Below, piece after piece: positions 24,440-33,933 of a stretch of 64,000 nt of DNA. The notes under the pieces are model-generated. The model was not told the origin of the DNA, searched no databases, and saw only the letters and a list, made by a program, of their open reading frames with translations. Made by a program: the position numbers and the translations under genes. The stretch is from Rummeliibacillus sp044763875 (lineage in GTDB: Bacteria; Bacillota; Bacilli; Bacillales_A; Planococcaceae), in contig NZ_JBIWGZ010000001.1 in assembly GCF_044763875.1 (NCBI RefSeq), positions 434,001-498,000 on the forward strand. Reading direction: 5' to 3'. How positions within the stretch are numbered: the first letter of the stretch is position 1; each line of letters starts with the position of its first letter.

Positions 24440-24476
24440 TTTTTTCCAACTAAATGGGAAGTTTAGTTGGAAAAAA
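24440..24476. repeat. Perfect 15-bp inverted repeat
   Basis: TTTTTTCCAACTAAA and TTTAGTTGGAAAAAA are separated by seven bases, upstream of the phosphatase gene. It does not have a terminator's T-run after the stem. Confidence 0.7.
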
Positions 24477-24574
24477 GAATGGAATACAATAGAATGATTT
24501 TTTGTAAATAAGATACTATATTGGTAGACTGCATATGAAACAATTAATTTTATTGTACGAAGGAGGATAACAAT

Positions 24575-25183
24575 TTGGAGCAAACAATATGTTTAATTAG
24601 ACATGGGGAAACAGTTTTTAATTCTCAAGGGAGATACCAAGGACAACTTGATTCACCATTAACTGATGATGGAATAGAACAAGTGAAAAATATATCAAAG
24701 TTATTAAAACTTGTAATTGATGAGCCTAGTGAATGGGAAATTATTTCGAGTCCATTAGGAAGGACTTTGCAAAGTACAGAAATTATTTGCGAAATATTGG
24801 GATATGACTTGAATAAAGTGACTACTGACAGTCGATTAAAAGAGGTTTCAGTAGGTTCTTGGGAGGGTTTAACCATACAAGAAATTGAATCTTCATGGCC
24901 TGAATTGCTTGAAAATACTGATACTTACAATTGGTATTTCAATTCTCCAGATGGGGAAAGCTATGATTCAGTTGTGATGAGAATATCAGAATGGTTAGAA
25001 AGTATAAAGGATAAAAAGAAAGTTATTGCTGTATCGCACGGACTAACAGGAAGAATAATTAGGGGAGTTTATCAAAATTTAAAAAAAGATCATTTATTAA
25101 GATTGGAGGTATCTCAAAATACCTTCTTTAAATTGAACAATAATAAAATTGAAAGATTTTGTTACGAATATGATGAATTCTGA
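24575..25183 (+). CDS. Histidine phosphatase (phosphoglycerate-mutase-like)
   Basis: 202 residues. The catalytic LIRHGETVFNSQGRYQGQLDSPLTDDG opens the protein; SSPLGRTLQSTEII, the acid/base segment EVSVGSWEGLT and the second His in VIAVSHGLTGRIIRG follow. Branch-1 histidine phosphatases act on small phosphate esters (CobC/PhoE/GpmB-like); the substrate is unknown. TTG start 9 nt after AAGGAGG. Confidence 0.85.
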   Translation: MEQTICLIRHGETVFNSQGRYQGQLDSPLTDDGIEQVKNISKLLKLVIDEPSEWEIISSPLGRTLQSTEIICEILGYDLNKVTTDSRLKEVSVGSWEGLTIQEIESSWPELLENTDTYNWYFNSPDGESYDSVVMRISEWLESIKDKKKVIAVSHGLTGRIIRGVYQNLKKDHLLRLEVSQNTFFKLNNNKIERFCYEYDEF

Positions 25184-25294
25184 GTGTAGATGTAACTAAC
25201 GTGCTTTAATTGTATCTTGAAAAAGAAAGGTTTTCTAATAGTCGGCATACACTAGTTGATTGTATTAGAAGGGGGCGACTTCAGTCGAAACGAG

Positions 25295-25320
25295 TAAGTG
25301 AACGACATATCGTTCACTTA
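25295..25320. repeat. Hairpin TAAGTGAACGA / TCGTTCACTTA
   Basis: Perfect 11-bp inverted repeat with a four-base loop. It reuses the stem sequence of the aspA terminator (AGTGAACGA/TCGTTCACT) but lacks a T-run. A weaker GGGCA/TGCCC hairpin lies at 25381-25399, downstream of the amidase. Confidence 0.5.
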
Positions 25321-25426
25321 CTTTGAAATCTCTTTGAGGACTTTTCAGTGCCCTCGAGCTTGACGAAGTATATAATCTTTGGGCACGATGATAATGCCCA
25401 TCTCAAGTATTAAGAAAGTCAATTAA

Positions 25427-26377
25427 TTAGACGTTTGTTGGTTTTTTCAGATCGTAGCGAATAATGTCTGATGGCATTTTAGGATGTGGGAATGTTAAAT
25501 TGTTATAAACAGGAGCTTGTGAAATATCATTTACATAACATTCATCTACATTGCAGCCATCCTCTTTAAATTCTTTTAACATTTTTAAGAAGCCAAACAT
25601 GCCAAATGCACCTGTCTCTCGAACACGGCGTACCTCTTCAAAATCAACGTAAATAAATGTAAAGGACTCTTGGATGTTTAATTCTTCGATAATACGTCCT
25701 TCAGGGTCAACTGCTACCGTATTTCCCATTCCGGCCGGTCCAGCTTGATTCACACTAATTACATAGCATTGATTTTCCACTGCTCGCGTAATGGCAATCG
25801 GTGTATGATTTCGTAACCCACCTATCCATTCACCTTGAAGAGTAGGTTTAATAATCAATTCTGCACCTTTCATTACTAAGTTACGTATTGATTCTGGATA
25901 ATGTCCATCGGCACAAATGACAAATCCTACTTTTCCAACCCCAGGAATCTCGAATACAGGGAACTCATTTCCAGGTGATGAAACCTCTAATGGATATGGA
26001 ATAAACACTTTTCGATATTTAAGCTTAATCTCACCCTCAGGAGAAATAAGTAATGTCGTATTATACAGTTTTCCATCATTCCCACGTTCAACAAGTGAAC
26101 CTGGAACAATCCATTTCTGCACTTCTTTTGCTTTATTACATAACGCTTGAATCGTAGGTCCATTTGGAATTGGTTCAGCCATTTCATCCCAAATCGTTGA
26201 ATCATAACCGTTTAAAAATAACTCAGGAAAAACAATCATATCAACCGTTGGATTCATGAAAACTAATTTCTCAATATTACTGAAAATCGTCTGCAAATTT
26301 GTATCCTTTGTTTTAGCACCATCCCCAGGTTCCATAAATGAAGCTACTTGAACAACCCCAATGTTTAATGAACTCAT
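25427..26377 (-). CDS. Carbon-nitrogen hydrolase (nitrilase-superfamily amidase)
   Basis: 316 residues with the full catalytic triad: Glu52 in VFPELF, Lys123 in KYRKVF, Cys155 in VICADGHYPESI. The aspartate-glycine-histidine context after the Cys is seen in aliphatic amidases and formamidases rather than true nitrilases. A C-terminal extension of about 50 residues follows the core. It hydrolyses an amide to acid plus ammonia; the substrate is unknown. Divergent from a LuxR-type regulator, which may control it. Confidence 0.85.
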   Translation of the reverse strand: MSSLNIGVVQVASFMEPGDGAKTKDTNLQTIFSNIEKLVFMNPTVDMIVFPELFLNGYDSTIWDEMAEPIPNGPTIQALCNKAKEVQKWIVPGSLVERGNDGKLYNTTLLISPEGEIKLKYRKVFIPYPLEVSSPGNEFPVFEIPGVGKVGFVICADGHYPESIRNLVMKGAELIIKPTLQGEWIGGLRNHTPIAITRAVENQCYVISVNQAGPAGMGNTVAVDPEGRIIEELNIQESFTFIYVDFEEVRRVRETGAFGMFGFLKMLKEFKEDGCNVDECYVNDISQAPVYNNLTFPHPKMPSDIIRYDLKKPTNV

Positions 26378-26493
26378 AAAACATTCCTCCTTTATACGAT
26401 TAGTTCAATTGTAAAGTGAAAATAGTAGCAAATCTATTACCTTAAATGATAATATTTTAGATAATTCGGAATATTTGTAGGGGAGGTTTGAAA

Positions 26494-27198
26494 ATGAACT
26501 TAAACATCGAAAAATTGAAATACATTTTACATGAACTTCACCATATCCATCAAATTGAAGATTTCCGTTCACAAGTTTTACAGCTATTTAACCAAGTATT
26601 CCATTTAGAGCAGTCAATATTTTGGCTGTGTAATGAGAAAGGGGAAATTACACAGCCTTTAATACTTAACCAAAATGAGAGTGATATTGAATTTTATCAG
26701 AAGAATTATATGTCCCAAGATTATTTGTTACCAATAAATGTGAAAGATCAAATAATCTCTAAAAATACTCTTAATTTACAAGATATTGTAACGACTTCAG
26801 AATATGAAAAAAGTGCGTATTATAATGAGTTTATGAGAACGAGAGGAATATATCACGAAATGGGGATGTATTTAAAATATGATGGCAAACTTATTGGTGG
26901 TATTTCATTCATTGGTGAAAAAGGTCATACTGCATTTTTGAATGATACAATACTTTATTTAGAGCTCCTTGCCTATAATATTGCATTACAATGCAAACAT
27001 CTTCAGCCGAATATCTCGAAAAACTTGTTAACAAAATCGGAGAAAATAGTTTGCGAACTTATAGGGAAGGGTTATTCAAATTCCATCATTGCGCAAAAAC
27101 TTTTTATAAGCGAAAACACAGTAAAAAAGCATATACAAAATATTTACAAAAAACTAAACGTAAATAACCGTGTTTCATTATTGAAAAAGATCGAATAA
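26494..27198 (+). CDS. LuxR-type regulator with GAF-like sensor domain
   Basis: 234 residues. The N-terminal 165 residues resemble a GAF-type ligand domain (LQLFNQVFHLEQSIFWLCNEKGEI; MYLKYDGKLIGGISFIGEKGHTAF). The C-terminal helix-turn-helix is LLTKSEKIVCELIGKGYSNSIIAQKLFISENTVKKHIQNIYKKLNV. ATG seven bases after GGGGAGG. Divergent from the amidase, its most likely target. Confidence 0.82.
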   Translation: MNLNIEKLKYILHELHHIHQIEDFRSQVLQLFNQVFHLEQSIFWLCNEKGEITQPLILNQNESDIEFYQKNYMSQDYLLPINVKDQIISKNTLNLQDIVTTSEYEKSAYYNEFMRTRGIYHEMGMYLKYDGKLIGGISFIGEKGHTAFLNDTILYLELLAYNIALQCKHLQPNISKNLLTKSEKIVCELIGKGYSNSIIAQKLFISENTVKKHIQNIYKKLNVNNRVSLLKKIE

Positions 27199-27239
27199 GG
27201 ATAACGGATGAGTTTTATTTTATATTAAGGAGGGATAGT

Positions 27240-28007
27240 ATGGTTGAAATTATTGATGTAGATGCTGAAAATGTTGATAAATACGGCTTTTTTTGTATGC
27301 GGAGTAAACCGAATTCTGATGGTTATCAGAAAAAACTTAATTGGGTAAAAGAAAGATTAAAAGAGGGATTAAAAATTAAAATAATCCAAGAGAATGGAAG
27401 GCAAAAAGGATTTATTGAATATATTCCTGGTGAATTTACGTGGAGAGCTATAAATGCTAAAGAATATATGGTTATTCATTGCTTTTGGATTGTTGGAAAG
27501 GGTCAGGGAAGAGGATTTGGCAGTCAACTATTGAATGGATGTATAGATGAAGCCAAACAATTAGGGCTATCGGGCGTTGCTTTAGTCACAAGTGAGCAAG
27601 GATGGTTACCTAATAAAAAGTTTTTTGAAAGAAAAGGCTTCAAAATGGTTGATAAAATTGATGAATTTGAACTTATGGCTCTTAGTTTCAATGAAAACTC
27701 TAAACCACAATTTTATGACTGGAATGAATCTGCAAAAGAATATAAAGAAGGAATTACTGTATTTAAGTCTGATCAATGCCCGTATATTCAAGATGCTGTT
27801 AGAAACATAATTGAGGCTTCTAAAGATTTAAGTATTAGTGTTCAAATAGTTGATATGGATAGTTATGATGTAGCTCAAAAAAAATCGCCTACACCATTTG
27901 GAGTGTTCACTGTTATATACAATGGAGAAATTATTACATATCACCCTGAAACAAAAAATAGATTTATAAAAATGATTAATAAAAAGAACTTATTAACAAA
28001 TAGTTAG
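27240..28007 (+). CDS. yoaP: YoaP-like N-acetyltransferase
   Basis: 255 residues. An N-terminal GNAT domain (HCFWIVGKGQGRGFGSQLLNGCIDEAKQLG acetyl-CoA loop; WLPNKKFFERKGF) is fused to a C-terminal domain with a CxxI-bearing thioredoxin-like opening (VFKSDQCPYIQDA...TPFGVFTVIYNGEIITYHP). That arrangement is the YoaP family of B. subtilis. The role is unknown. RBS AAGGAGG. Confidence 0.8.
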   Translation: MVEIIDVDAENVDKYGFFCMRSKPNSDGYQKKLNWVKERLKEGLKIKIIQENGRQKGFIEYIPGEFTWRAINAKEYMVIHCFWIVGKGQGRGFGSQLLNGCIDEAKQLGLSGVALVTSEQGWLPNKKFFERKGFKMVDKIDEFELMALSFNENSKPQFYDWNESAKEYKEGITVFKSDQCPYIQDAVRNIIEASKDLSISVQIVDMDSYDVAQKKSPTPFGVFTVIYNGEIITYHPETKNRFIKMINKKNLLTNS

Positions 28008-28264
28008 TACTTATTCAGCAATCTGGCGCGATTCTTGAATAGAATCGTGATATATACATAAAACTAGTGAAGATTGTTTGAGATAAACACATATCAGCGA
28101 ACGATTTTATATTAACACAATTCGAACGTTCGTATTTAAATAACAAAAGTGCGATTCCTCCACTGGCTGGACACTTTAATAATTGAGTAAAACACGAACA
28201 TTATATACAATCGTAATTTTTTGTGATAAAAGGTGTATACCTTAAATAATGCAGTGTTAAACGG

Positions 28265-28740
28265 GTGAGGGGAGGTCAGACTTTTTCAACATATATTTGA
28301 AAATGACATGCAAACCACGCTGATCAATACTTTATTGTTTTTATTCAGGAAAACAAGCTCACATCAATTCGAATTAATTCACTTACAAAACCAACTTGTT
28401 CTCATGTTAATGAAACGAGCTCAGAACGTCTTAAAACGGTCGTAGATAATAGTTAGACAATTACCTCATTTCGTGTCGCAAAACGTGAATGAGTGTGTTC
28501 TAGATAGCGAAATAACTGTTGTAGATCCGTCAAGGTCATATAGACAAGGAGTATACTATCGATTTTTGGTGATTTAATGTCGTGTATTGAATAAATTGAG
28601 TACTTGGTTCTAGGTAATCTCATTTAACAAGGTTGAACAGCCATGATCCGTCAAAAACGTTAAAAAGAGCTGCAAATCGTATTCATAGCTGGTGACTGTA
28701 TGATAGTGAATAATTTTTTCAATCTCATAATACAAAACAA
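28265..28740 (-). pseudogene. Decayed tyrosine recombinase (phage-type integrase)
   Basis: No long open frame, but minus-strand reading gives integrase pieces in order. The SAM-like core-binding domain comes first (VTSYEYDLQLFLTFLTDHG, 28711-28640). It is followed by SIHDIKSPKIDS...MTLTDLQQLFRYLEHT and RFATRNEVIV, then LRRSELVSLT-stop-EQVGF, which fits the recombinase box around its first catalytic Arg. RGLHVIFKYMLKKSDLP follows near 28320-28270. At least four in-frame stops and a deletion before the HxxR box make it inactive. The flanks (28008-28264 and 28741-29034) hold no gene. Confidence 0.7.
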
Positions 28741-28920
28741 CTTATCGATATCAGCATGTAGTTGCAAGAATAAAATCTTCAGATAAAATATTAAACATTC
28801 ATCACATTATCGTAAAAGGAGAGTTATCGTTCACATGAATTATAAAGAACTTCACAATCGTAAATCGAAAAGTACAAATAATAATGGGGAATTGATGTAA
28901 TCAAGCCCTCTTTCTTATTT

Positions 28921-28959
<39 letters not shown>

Positions 28960-29034
28960 GTTTCATTGGATAAGTATACTTGAAACAGTGAGATATTTGA
29001 GATTTTTTCAAAGATATCATGATTTTTATGCATT

Positions 29035-29067
29035 AAAAAAACTTCAGCCTTGATAACTGAAGTTTTT
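29035..29067 (-). terminator. Terminator of the small membrane-anchored protein gene
   Basis: AAAAACTTCAG and CTGAAGTTTTT with a nine-base loop, overlapping the stop codon of the gene at 29066. Confidence 0.8.
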
Positions 29068-29467
29068 AACGTTTTGCTGATCTAGTTGTTTGATTGTTAA
29101 TACTGCGATTTGTTCTGTTATTTTTTGACTTTCTCAAATGATGCATTTTGTCCCACGATTCCTTCATTTTACGCTTCAATGATTTGCTACTATCTAATAT
29201 TAATGTATATCCACTAATAAGTATTTTTTTTAGATATTTACTATTTAATTTTGTTTGTATTTTATTCCAATTTACTAATTTAAGTTTAGATAATCGTTGT
29301 TTTGTATTCATACGATTTTGAGCTTTGTTTGATAGTGTTTCTTCTGGTAATTCTAATGAACGAATTGCTAAATCATATTGAGTTTCTGATACCTTGATTT
29401 TTATATCAATTAACACCAATGGAATCAAGGCTAACGATAAAATAAGTGTGATAAAAACAAATATCAA
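29066..29467 (-). CDS. Hypothetical membrane-anchored basic protein
   Basis: 133 residues: one N-terminal hydrophobic span (about 2-21), then a highly basic helical tail rich in Lys, Arg and Asn. TTG start seven bases after AGGGGGG. Its own terminator supports a real gene. No family recognised. Confidence 0.5.
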   Translation of the reverse strand: MIFVFITLILSLALIPLVLIDIKIKVSETQYDLAIRSLELPEETLSNKAQNRMNTKQRLSKLKLVNWNKIQTKLNSKYLKKILISGYTLILDSSKSLKRKMKESWDKMHHLRKSKNNRTNRSINNQTTRSAKR

Positions 29468-29686
29468 TTCTAACCCCCCTGTCCTTTGTTTCTACAACAC
29501 ACTATTCCCTATTTATATGCATTAAAAACATTTAAAGCACAAATTTATTTGAACATTTTGGCAATAATAAAAAGCAACCACAAAAATGGTTACTTTTTAT
29601 ACATCAGCTAGTATTTAACAGCCTTTCTAAGTTAAATTGACACTTTTATCGAATTGGCAAAAAAAGTAAATATGATATGTATCCAC

Positions 29687-30199
29687 TTATTTTCCCCATA
29701 CAGCAGCCATTTTATCGATTGTTTGGATAAAATCATGTTTTCCTTGTATGTACTTCTCGATATCAACTGGATTTTCTTGTGCTAATTTTTTCTTTAAAGC
29801 ACCATATTGAAGTGCTTCATGATGATTTGCTATTAGAAAATCACGAAAAGCTAAATGTCTATTAATTTCTTTGTCTCCTGATTGGAACATATGGATATGA
29901 TGTGTGCGATTTGATAAGGTTCCTTTAACAAAAAAACGTCTGCCTGGTATGCCATTCTCACCAAAAGCTCTATAACCATTGGTAGCAAGCCGCTCCGTGA
30001 AATCATCAATCTGTTGAATGTTCTTAACTTCCACAAGCACATCAATAATTGGTTTTGCAGGCATATCTGGTATCGCCGTACTACCAATATGATAAATCTC
30101 GATTATTTCCTCGGGTAATAGCTTTTGCAAATTCTCTGCTTCTAAATTAAACATTTCTGGCCAATTTTCATTGTAAGGAACAACCTTCACTTCACGCAT
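29687..30199 (-). CDS. GrpB family protein (nucleotidyltransferase fold)
   Basis: 170 residues with the family blocks VVPYNENWPEMF, IYHIGSTAIPDMPAKPIIDVLVEV, NRTHHIHMF and HLAFRDFLIANHHEALQYGALKKKLA. GrpB/UPF0157 proteins share the nucleotidyltransferase fold with GSTAI at the active site; their substrate is unknown. Confidence 0.88.
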   Translation of the reverse strand: MREVKVVPYNENWPEMFNLEAENLQKLLPEEIIEIYHIGSTAIPDMPAKPIIDVLVEVKNIQQIDDFTERLATNGYRAFGENGIPGRRFFVKGTLSNRTHHIHMFQSGDKEINRHLAFRDFLIANHHEALQYGALKKKLAQENPVDIEKYIQGKHDFIQTIDKMAAVWGK

Positions 30200-30238
30200 C
30201 TTTTCATCTCCATTTCAATTATTTCTTCATTATCTTTA

Positions 30239-30934
30239 CTAGTGAATTAATCGATATTGATTAACAGGTCTTCCGACTCCGCCATATTGAATATCGATTT
30301 TCACTTTATCTTGTTTTTCAAGATAATCCAAATAACGACGAGCAGTTACTCGAGCAAGACCAACGCCATTTGCCACCTCTTCAGCAGAAACAGATTGCTC
30401 TTGCGTACCGATAAATGTAACAATTTTCGCTAGTGTTGCAGCATTCAGACCTTTTGGTAAGTGTTCATCTGAAATTTGAGGTGAGCTTTGTTGCTTGTGT
30501 AAAAGAGTATCAAGCTCACTCTGAGTCATCTCATTCTTTTCTTCAATTTTCGCTTTAAAGAGTCGATAATTTTGTAATGTATGCTTCATTCGTTCAAATG
30601 AGAATGGCTTCATAATGTAATCAAATACACCGAGTTGTAGCATTTTCTGAATAGTTTTCATATCATTTGCTGCGGTAACAGCGATGACATCGACTTTTAA
30701 ACCCTTTTCGCGTATCTTTTTTAATGTCTCGATACCGTCTTGCTCGGGCATAAATATGTCCATAAAGACAAGATCCGGTTTTAGCAGTTTAATTTGTTGA
30801 ATGCCTTCAATGCCATTCTTAGCTGTACCAATTAGATGATATCCAGCTACTTGTTCGATAAATTGACGATTCACTTGTCGAACCATTGGATCATCTTCGA
30901 CTAATAATACTTGAATCGGTTGCATATCATTCAT
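30239..30934 (-). CDS. dctR: C4-dicarboxylate response regulator (CitB/DcuR type)
   Basis: 231 residues. The receiver domain (5-125) has acidic pocket EDD, phosphoacceptor Asp59 in VFMDIFMP, Thr in AVTAAND and Lys in IMKPFSF. The C-terminal domain (about 170-231) has the CitB-family helix-turn-helix (SAEEVANGVGLARVTARRYLDYLEK). It follows the sensor kinase by 6 nt. In B. subtilis DctR activates dctP in response to fumarate and succinate; the same gene set is present here. Confidence 0.88.
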   Translation of the reverse strand: MNDMQPIQVLLVEDDPMVRQVNRQFIEQVAGYHLIGTAKNGIEGIQQIKLLKPDLVFMDIFMPEQDGIETLKKIREKGLKVDVIAVTAANDMKTIQKMLQLGVFDYIMKPFSFERMKHTLQNYRLFKAKIEEKNEMTQSELDTLLHKQQSSPQISDEHLPKGLNAATLAKIVTFIGTQEQSVSAEEVANGVGLARVTARRYLDYLEKQDKVKIDIQYGGVGRPVNQYRLIH

Positions 30935-30940
30935 CCCCTT

Positions 30941-32536
30941 TTATAAATAAAACGTAACAAACACGCTTGTCCCTTCTCCTGGGGAACTCGTTACATCAAT
31001 TGTACCATCTAATTTTCTAACAATGTCTTGTATTAAATAAAGACCTATTCCATGATTTTCATTTCTCTTTGTGGTATAGCCATTTGCAAAGATACGCGAA
31101 ATCACTTTTTCGGACATACCGACACCGTTATCTTCGACTAAGATAGATAAAGTCTCCTCGTCTTGATCGATACTAATTAGAACTTTCTTATCGTCTTTAT
31201 CTATCAATTGAAGTGCATCAAAAGCATTTTCGATTAAATTCCCAATTATAACAACAAAATCATTAAAGTCTAATTGATCTGGTAAATACGTAAGTTGACT
31301 ATTCATATCAATTTCTACATCGATTCCGAGTTCTTTTCCGTGATTAATCTTACTTAGTAACAGACCAGAGATGTTTTGATTCTTGATACGATCATTTAAA
31401 AAATTGGCAATCTCATCTTGCTTTTCTTTTACTTCCTCTATATAAGACAATGCCTGTTGATAATGACCAAGCTGTAATAACCCAGCTATTGTATGAATTT
31501 TGTTTTTGTGTTCGTGGTTTTGAATACGTAATGCCTGTACAAATTCTTTCACACCTGTAAGTTCTTCAGCTAGCTTTTTCACTTCTGTACGGTCTTGGAA
31601 AATAGCGATTGCACCAACTATTTCCCCATCAACCTCTATTGGTACACGATTACTCATAATATTGTGCTGGTTGATAAGTAGCTCTTTATTATAGATAGGG
31701 ATATTATAATCTAAAATTTCAGGTAAACGAGTATCTGGTAAAATATCATAGATTTTTTTACCGATTAAATCTTGCTGATCTACACCTAATATTTGTTTTG
31801 CTTTCGTATTGAAAATAGTAACCGTAAAGTCATTATCAATAGCTATAATCCCCTCGTGCATGGCATTAAATGTTTCTGTTCGTTCTGTATACTGCTTAGC
31901 AATTTCATGTGGCTCTAAATCAAACATCTGTTTTTTCATATTTCTACCGAGCATCCATGCACCCCAAGCACCGAATAAGAGTGATAATAACGTTGCAACA
32001 AAGATTTCTTTACGAATACTATATAAAATTTCCATTATTGTCGGAAGACTGTACCCTACGATCACAACGCCAACTTGTTGATGCTTGTCATTCATAATCG
32101 GTACAAAAGCACGCATGGTTTTTCCGACCTCACCTTTTGCTTTAGACAAGTAATAGTGTTCAGCAAAAGCTGCATTTTCATCGCTCGTATTAGATTTCTT
32201 ACCGATTAAGGCTTTTACAGGATGAGATAAACGTATATGATCCATATTTAATACAACAATATATTCTGCTTTGTTAATAATACGTATGCCTTCTATTGTT
32301 TCATTGATGACCTTTGCTTGATCCATAGGTTTTTTATCTGTTGATAGTTCTTTTTGAACTTCTGGAAGTTTTGCAACGGTTCTTGCAATAAGCATCGCTT
32401 GATTACCTAACTCTTTTTCCTTTGTGGACAGAATATTACCTAAAACAAAAATTCCTGCTACTAAAAATGAAAATACGATGATGAAGAAGGTGAGCAACAT
32501 GATTTTGCCGTTCATTGACAGATGCTTCTTTTTCAC
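30941..32536 (-). CDS. dctS: C4-dicarboxylate sensor histidine kinase (CitA/DcuS family)
   Basis: 531 residues. Membrane span (14-35), an extracytoplasmic PAS-like sensor (36-170) and a second span (175-195) come first. A cytosolic PAS (225-325) follows, then the dimerisation segment with its phospho-accepting His in IQNHEHKNKIHTIAG, and an ATPase domain with NLIENAFDAL, VEDNGVGMSE and GIGLYLIQDIV. It is divergent from dctB with 90 bp between; in B. subtilis DctB cooperates with DctS in sensing. Confidence 0.88.
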   Translation of the reverse strand: MKKKHLSMNGKIMLLTFFIIVFSFLVAGIFVLGNILSTKEKELGNQAMLIARTVAKLPEVQKELSTDKKPMDQAKVINETIEGIRIINKAEYIVVLNMDHIRLSHPVKALIGKKSNTSDENAAFAEHYYLSKAKGEVGKTMRAFVPIMNDKHQQVGVVIVGYSLPTIMEILYSIRKEIFVATLLSLLFGAWGAWMLGRNMKKQMFDLEPHEIAKQYTERTETFNAMHEGIIAIDNDFTVTIFNTKAKQILGVDQQDLIGKKIYDILPDTRLPEILDYNIPIYNKELLINQHNIMSNRVPIEVDGEIVGAIAIFQDRTEVKKLAEELTGVKEFVQALRIQNHEHKNKIHTIAGLLQLGHYQQALSYIEEVKEKQDEIANFLNDRIKNQNISGLLLSKINHGKELGIDVEIDMNSQLTYLPDQLDFNDFVVIIGNLIENAFDALQLIDKDDKKVLISIDQDEETLSILVEDNGVGMSEKVISRIFANGYTTKRNENHGIGLYLIQDIVRKLDGTIDVTSSPGEGTSVFVTFYL

Positions 32537-32626
32537 CGTTCTTCCTCCTATCTGTTAGTATACGAATATTGTATCACTTGAAATTATGTTAGAATAGAAA
32601 GAAAATGTCAGAATGTTGGTGATTGC

Positions 32627-33673
32627 ATGAAAGTCTATATTACAACCGCCATTTTAACAATTGTGCTGCTTCTAGGTGCCATTGGCTATAAGCAGCAATT
32701 TTGGCAAACAGCATCGTTACCGGTTGATCATGAACAGCAAGGGTTAAATCAACAAATTGTGATCAACTTTAGTCATGTAGTTGCAGAAGATACACCAAAG
32801 GGTCGTACAGCGATAAAATTTGCTGAGCTTTTAGAGCAAAAGACAAATGGTCGTATACATGTCATTATCTATCCAAATGGAATGCTTTATAACGATGATA
32901 ACGAATTAAAAGCATTGCAAGATGGAGATGTACAGATGATTGCTCCAACTTTCTCTAAAATGACAAAAGTAATCCCCTCTTGGCAAGTATTAGATTTGCC
33001 ATACTTGTTTCATACAGATGAAGATGTAAAGAAAATACTAAATGGTCGTGTAGGTGAACAATTACTTAACCAATTAGGTCATGTTGATATAAAAGGTCTA
33101 GCTTTCTGGAATAATGGCTTTAAACAAATGATTTCGGAGAAAAACCCATTAGTAAAGCTAGAAGACTTTCAAAACTTGAAAGTTCGTTCTATGCCAAGTA
33201 ACGTATTACAATCACAATTTGAACTACTTGGGGCAAGTTCCATCACCACTTCATTTGATGAACTGTATTCTGAAATCGAAAATCATGAGATTGATGCGCA
33301 AGAAAATACAATTTCAAATATTTATTCAAAAGGTTTTTATAAAGTTCAAAATCATATTACATTATCGAATCATGGATTACTGGGGTATGCAGTTTTGATG
33401 AATGAAGACTTTTGGAATAGTCTTCCACCAGACCTACAAGAAGATGTGACAGAGGCTATGAGTGAAGCAACCGAATGGAATTTTCAAATGGCTAAAAAAA
33501 TGAATAAAGTTGACTTAGAAAAATTAGAAAAAGAACCGAATATTGATATCACTTCCCTATCTGTTGCAGAACAGAAAAGATGGGAGCAGAAATTCCAACC
33601 GTTATATACATCTTATAAGGATGAAATCGGTTCCGTCTTCTTAAAAGAAATCCAATCTGAGGTTAATCATTAA
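32627..33673 (+). CDS. dctB: C4-dicarboxylate-binding protein (DctP/TRAP-type)
   Basis: 348 residues with an uncleaved-looking N-terminal signal/anchor (VYITTAILTIVLLLGAIGY) and a TRAP-type solute-binding domain: INFSHVVAEDTPKGRTAIKFAELLEQKTNGRI, ALQDGDVQMIAPTFSKM, FWNNGFKQM, KVRSMPSNVLQ, EIDAQENTISNIY. There are no TRAP membrane genes (DctQ/DctM) beside it, which fits the B. subtilis role as a sensor partner of DctS rather than a transporter part. RBS TGGTGAT. Confidence 0.85.
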   Translation: MKVYITTAILTIVLLLGAIGYKQQFWQTASLPVDHEQQGLNQQIVINFSHVVAEDTPKGRTAIKFAELLEQKTNGRIHVIIYPNGMLYNDDNELKALQDGDVQMIAPTFSKMTKVIPSWQVLDLPYLFHTDEDVKKILNGRVGEQLLNQLGHVDIKGLAFWNNGFKQMISEKNPLVKLEDFQNLKVRSMPSNVLQSQFELLGASSITTSFDELYSEIENHEIDAQENTISNIYSKGFYKVQNHITLSNHGLLGYAVLMNEDFWNSLPPDLQEDVTEAMSEATEWNFQMAKKMNKVDLEKLEKEPNIDITSLSVAEQKRWEQKFQPLYTSYKDEIGSVFLKEIQSEVNH

Positions 33674-33726
33674 TATCTGTATTAGTACAAAAAGACCTTA
33701 ATTCTTAAATTATCTAAAAATTTTTT

Positions 33727-33754
33727 AAACCGAGAATTTATTCTCGGTTTTTTC
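33727..33754 (+). terminator. Terminator of dctB
   Basis: AAACCGAGAA and TTCTCGGTTT with a short loop and T-run. Confidence 0.85.
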
Positions 33755-33809
33755 TTATTCAGCGCTATGACTGGCTTTGCGATACATTTGAGTACCCATC
33801 AAAGCTTTT

Positions 33810-33827
33810 TGACCAAAATGACCAAAA
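33810..33827 (+). promoter_or_regulatory. Tandem TGACCAAAA repeats before dctP
   Basis: Two adjacent 9-bp copies of TGACCAAAA lie about 107 bp before the dctP start. They are candidate DctR sites by position only. Confidence 0.4.
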
Positions 33828-33933
33828 AGAGTTTTATCACCATAATAATGGTTTTCAGTTTTTATAGAGTATTATGTTCCATGTAAGCGATAACAATTTG
33901 CAGAAATAAACTTCACACAAAGAGGGTATGACT

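Noticed and set aside
28834..28899. 21-codon ATG frame near an AAAGGAG
   Set aside because: Spacing to the ribosome site is too long and there is no recognisable product.
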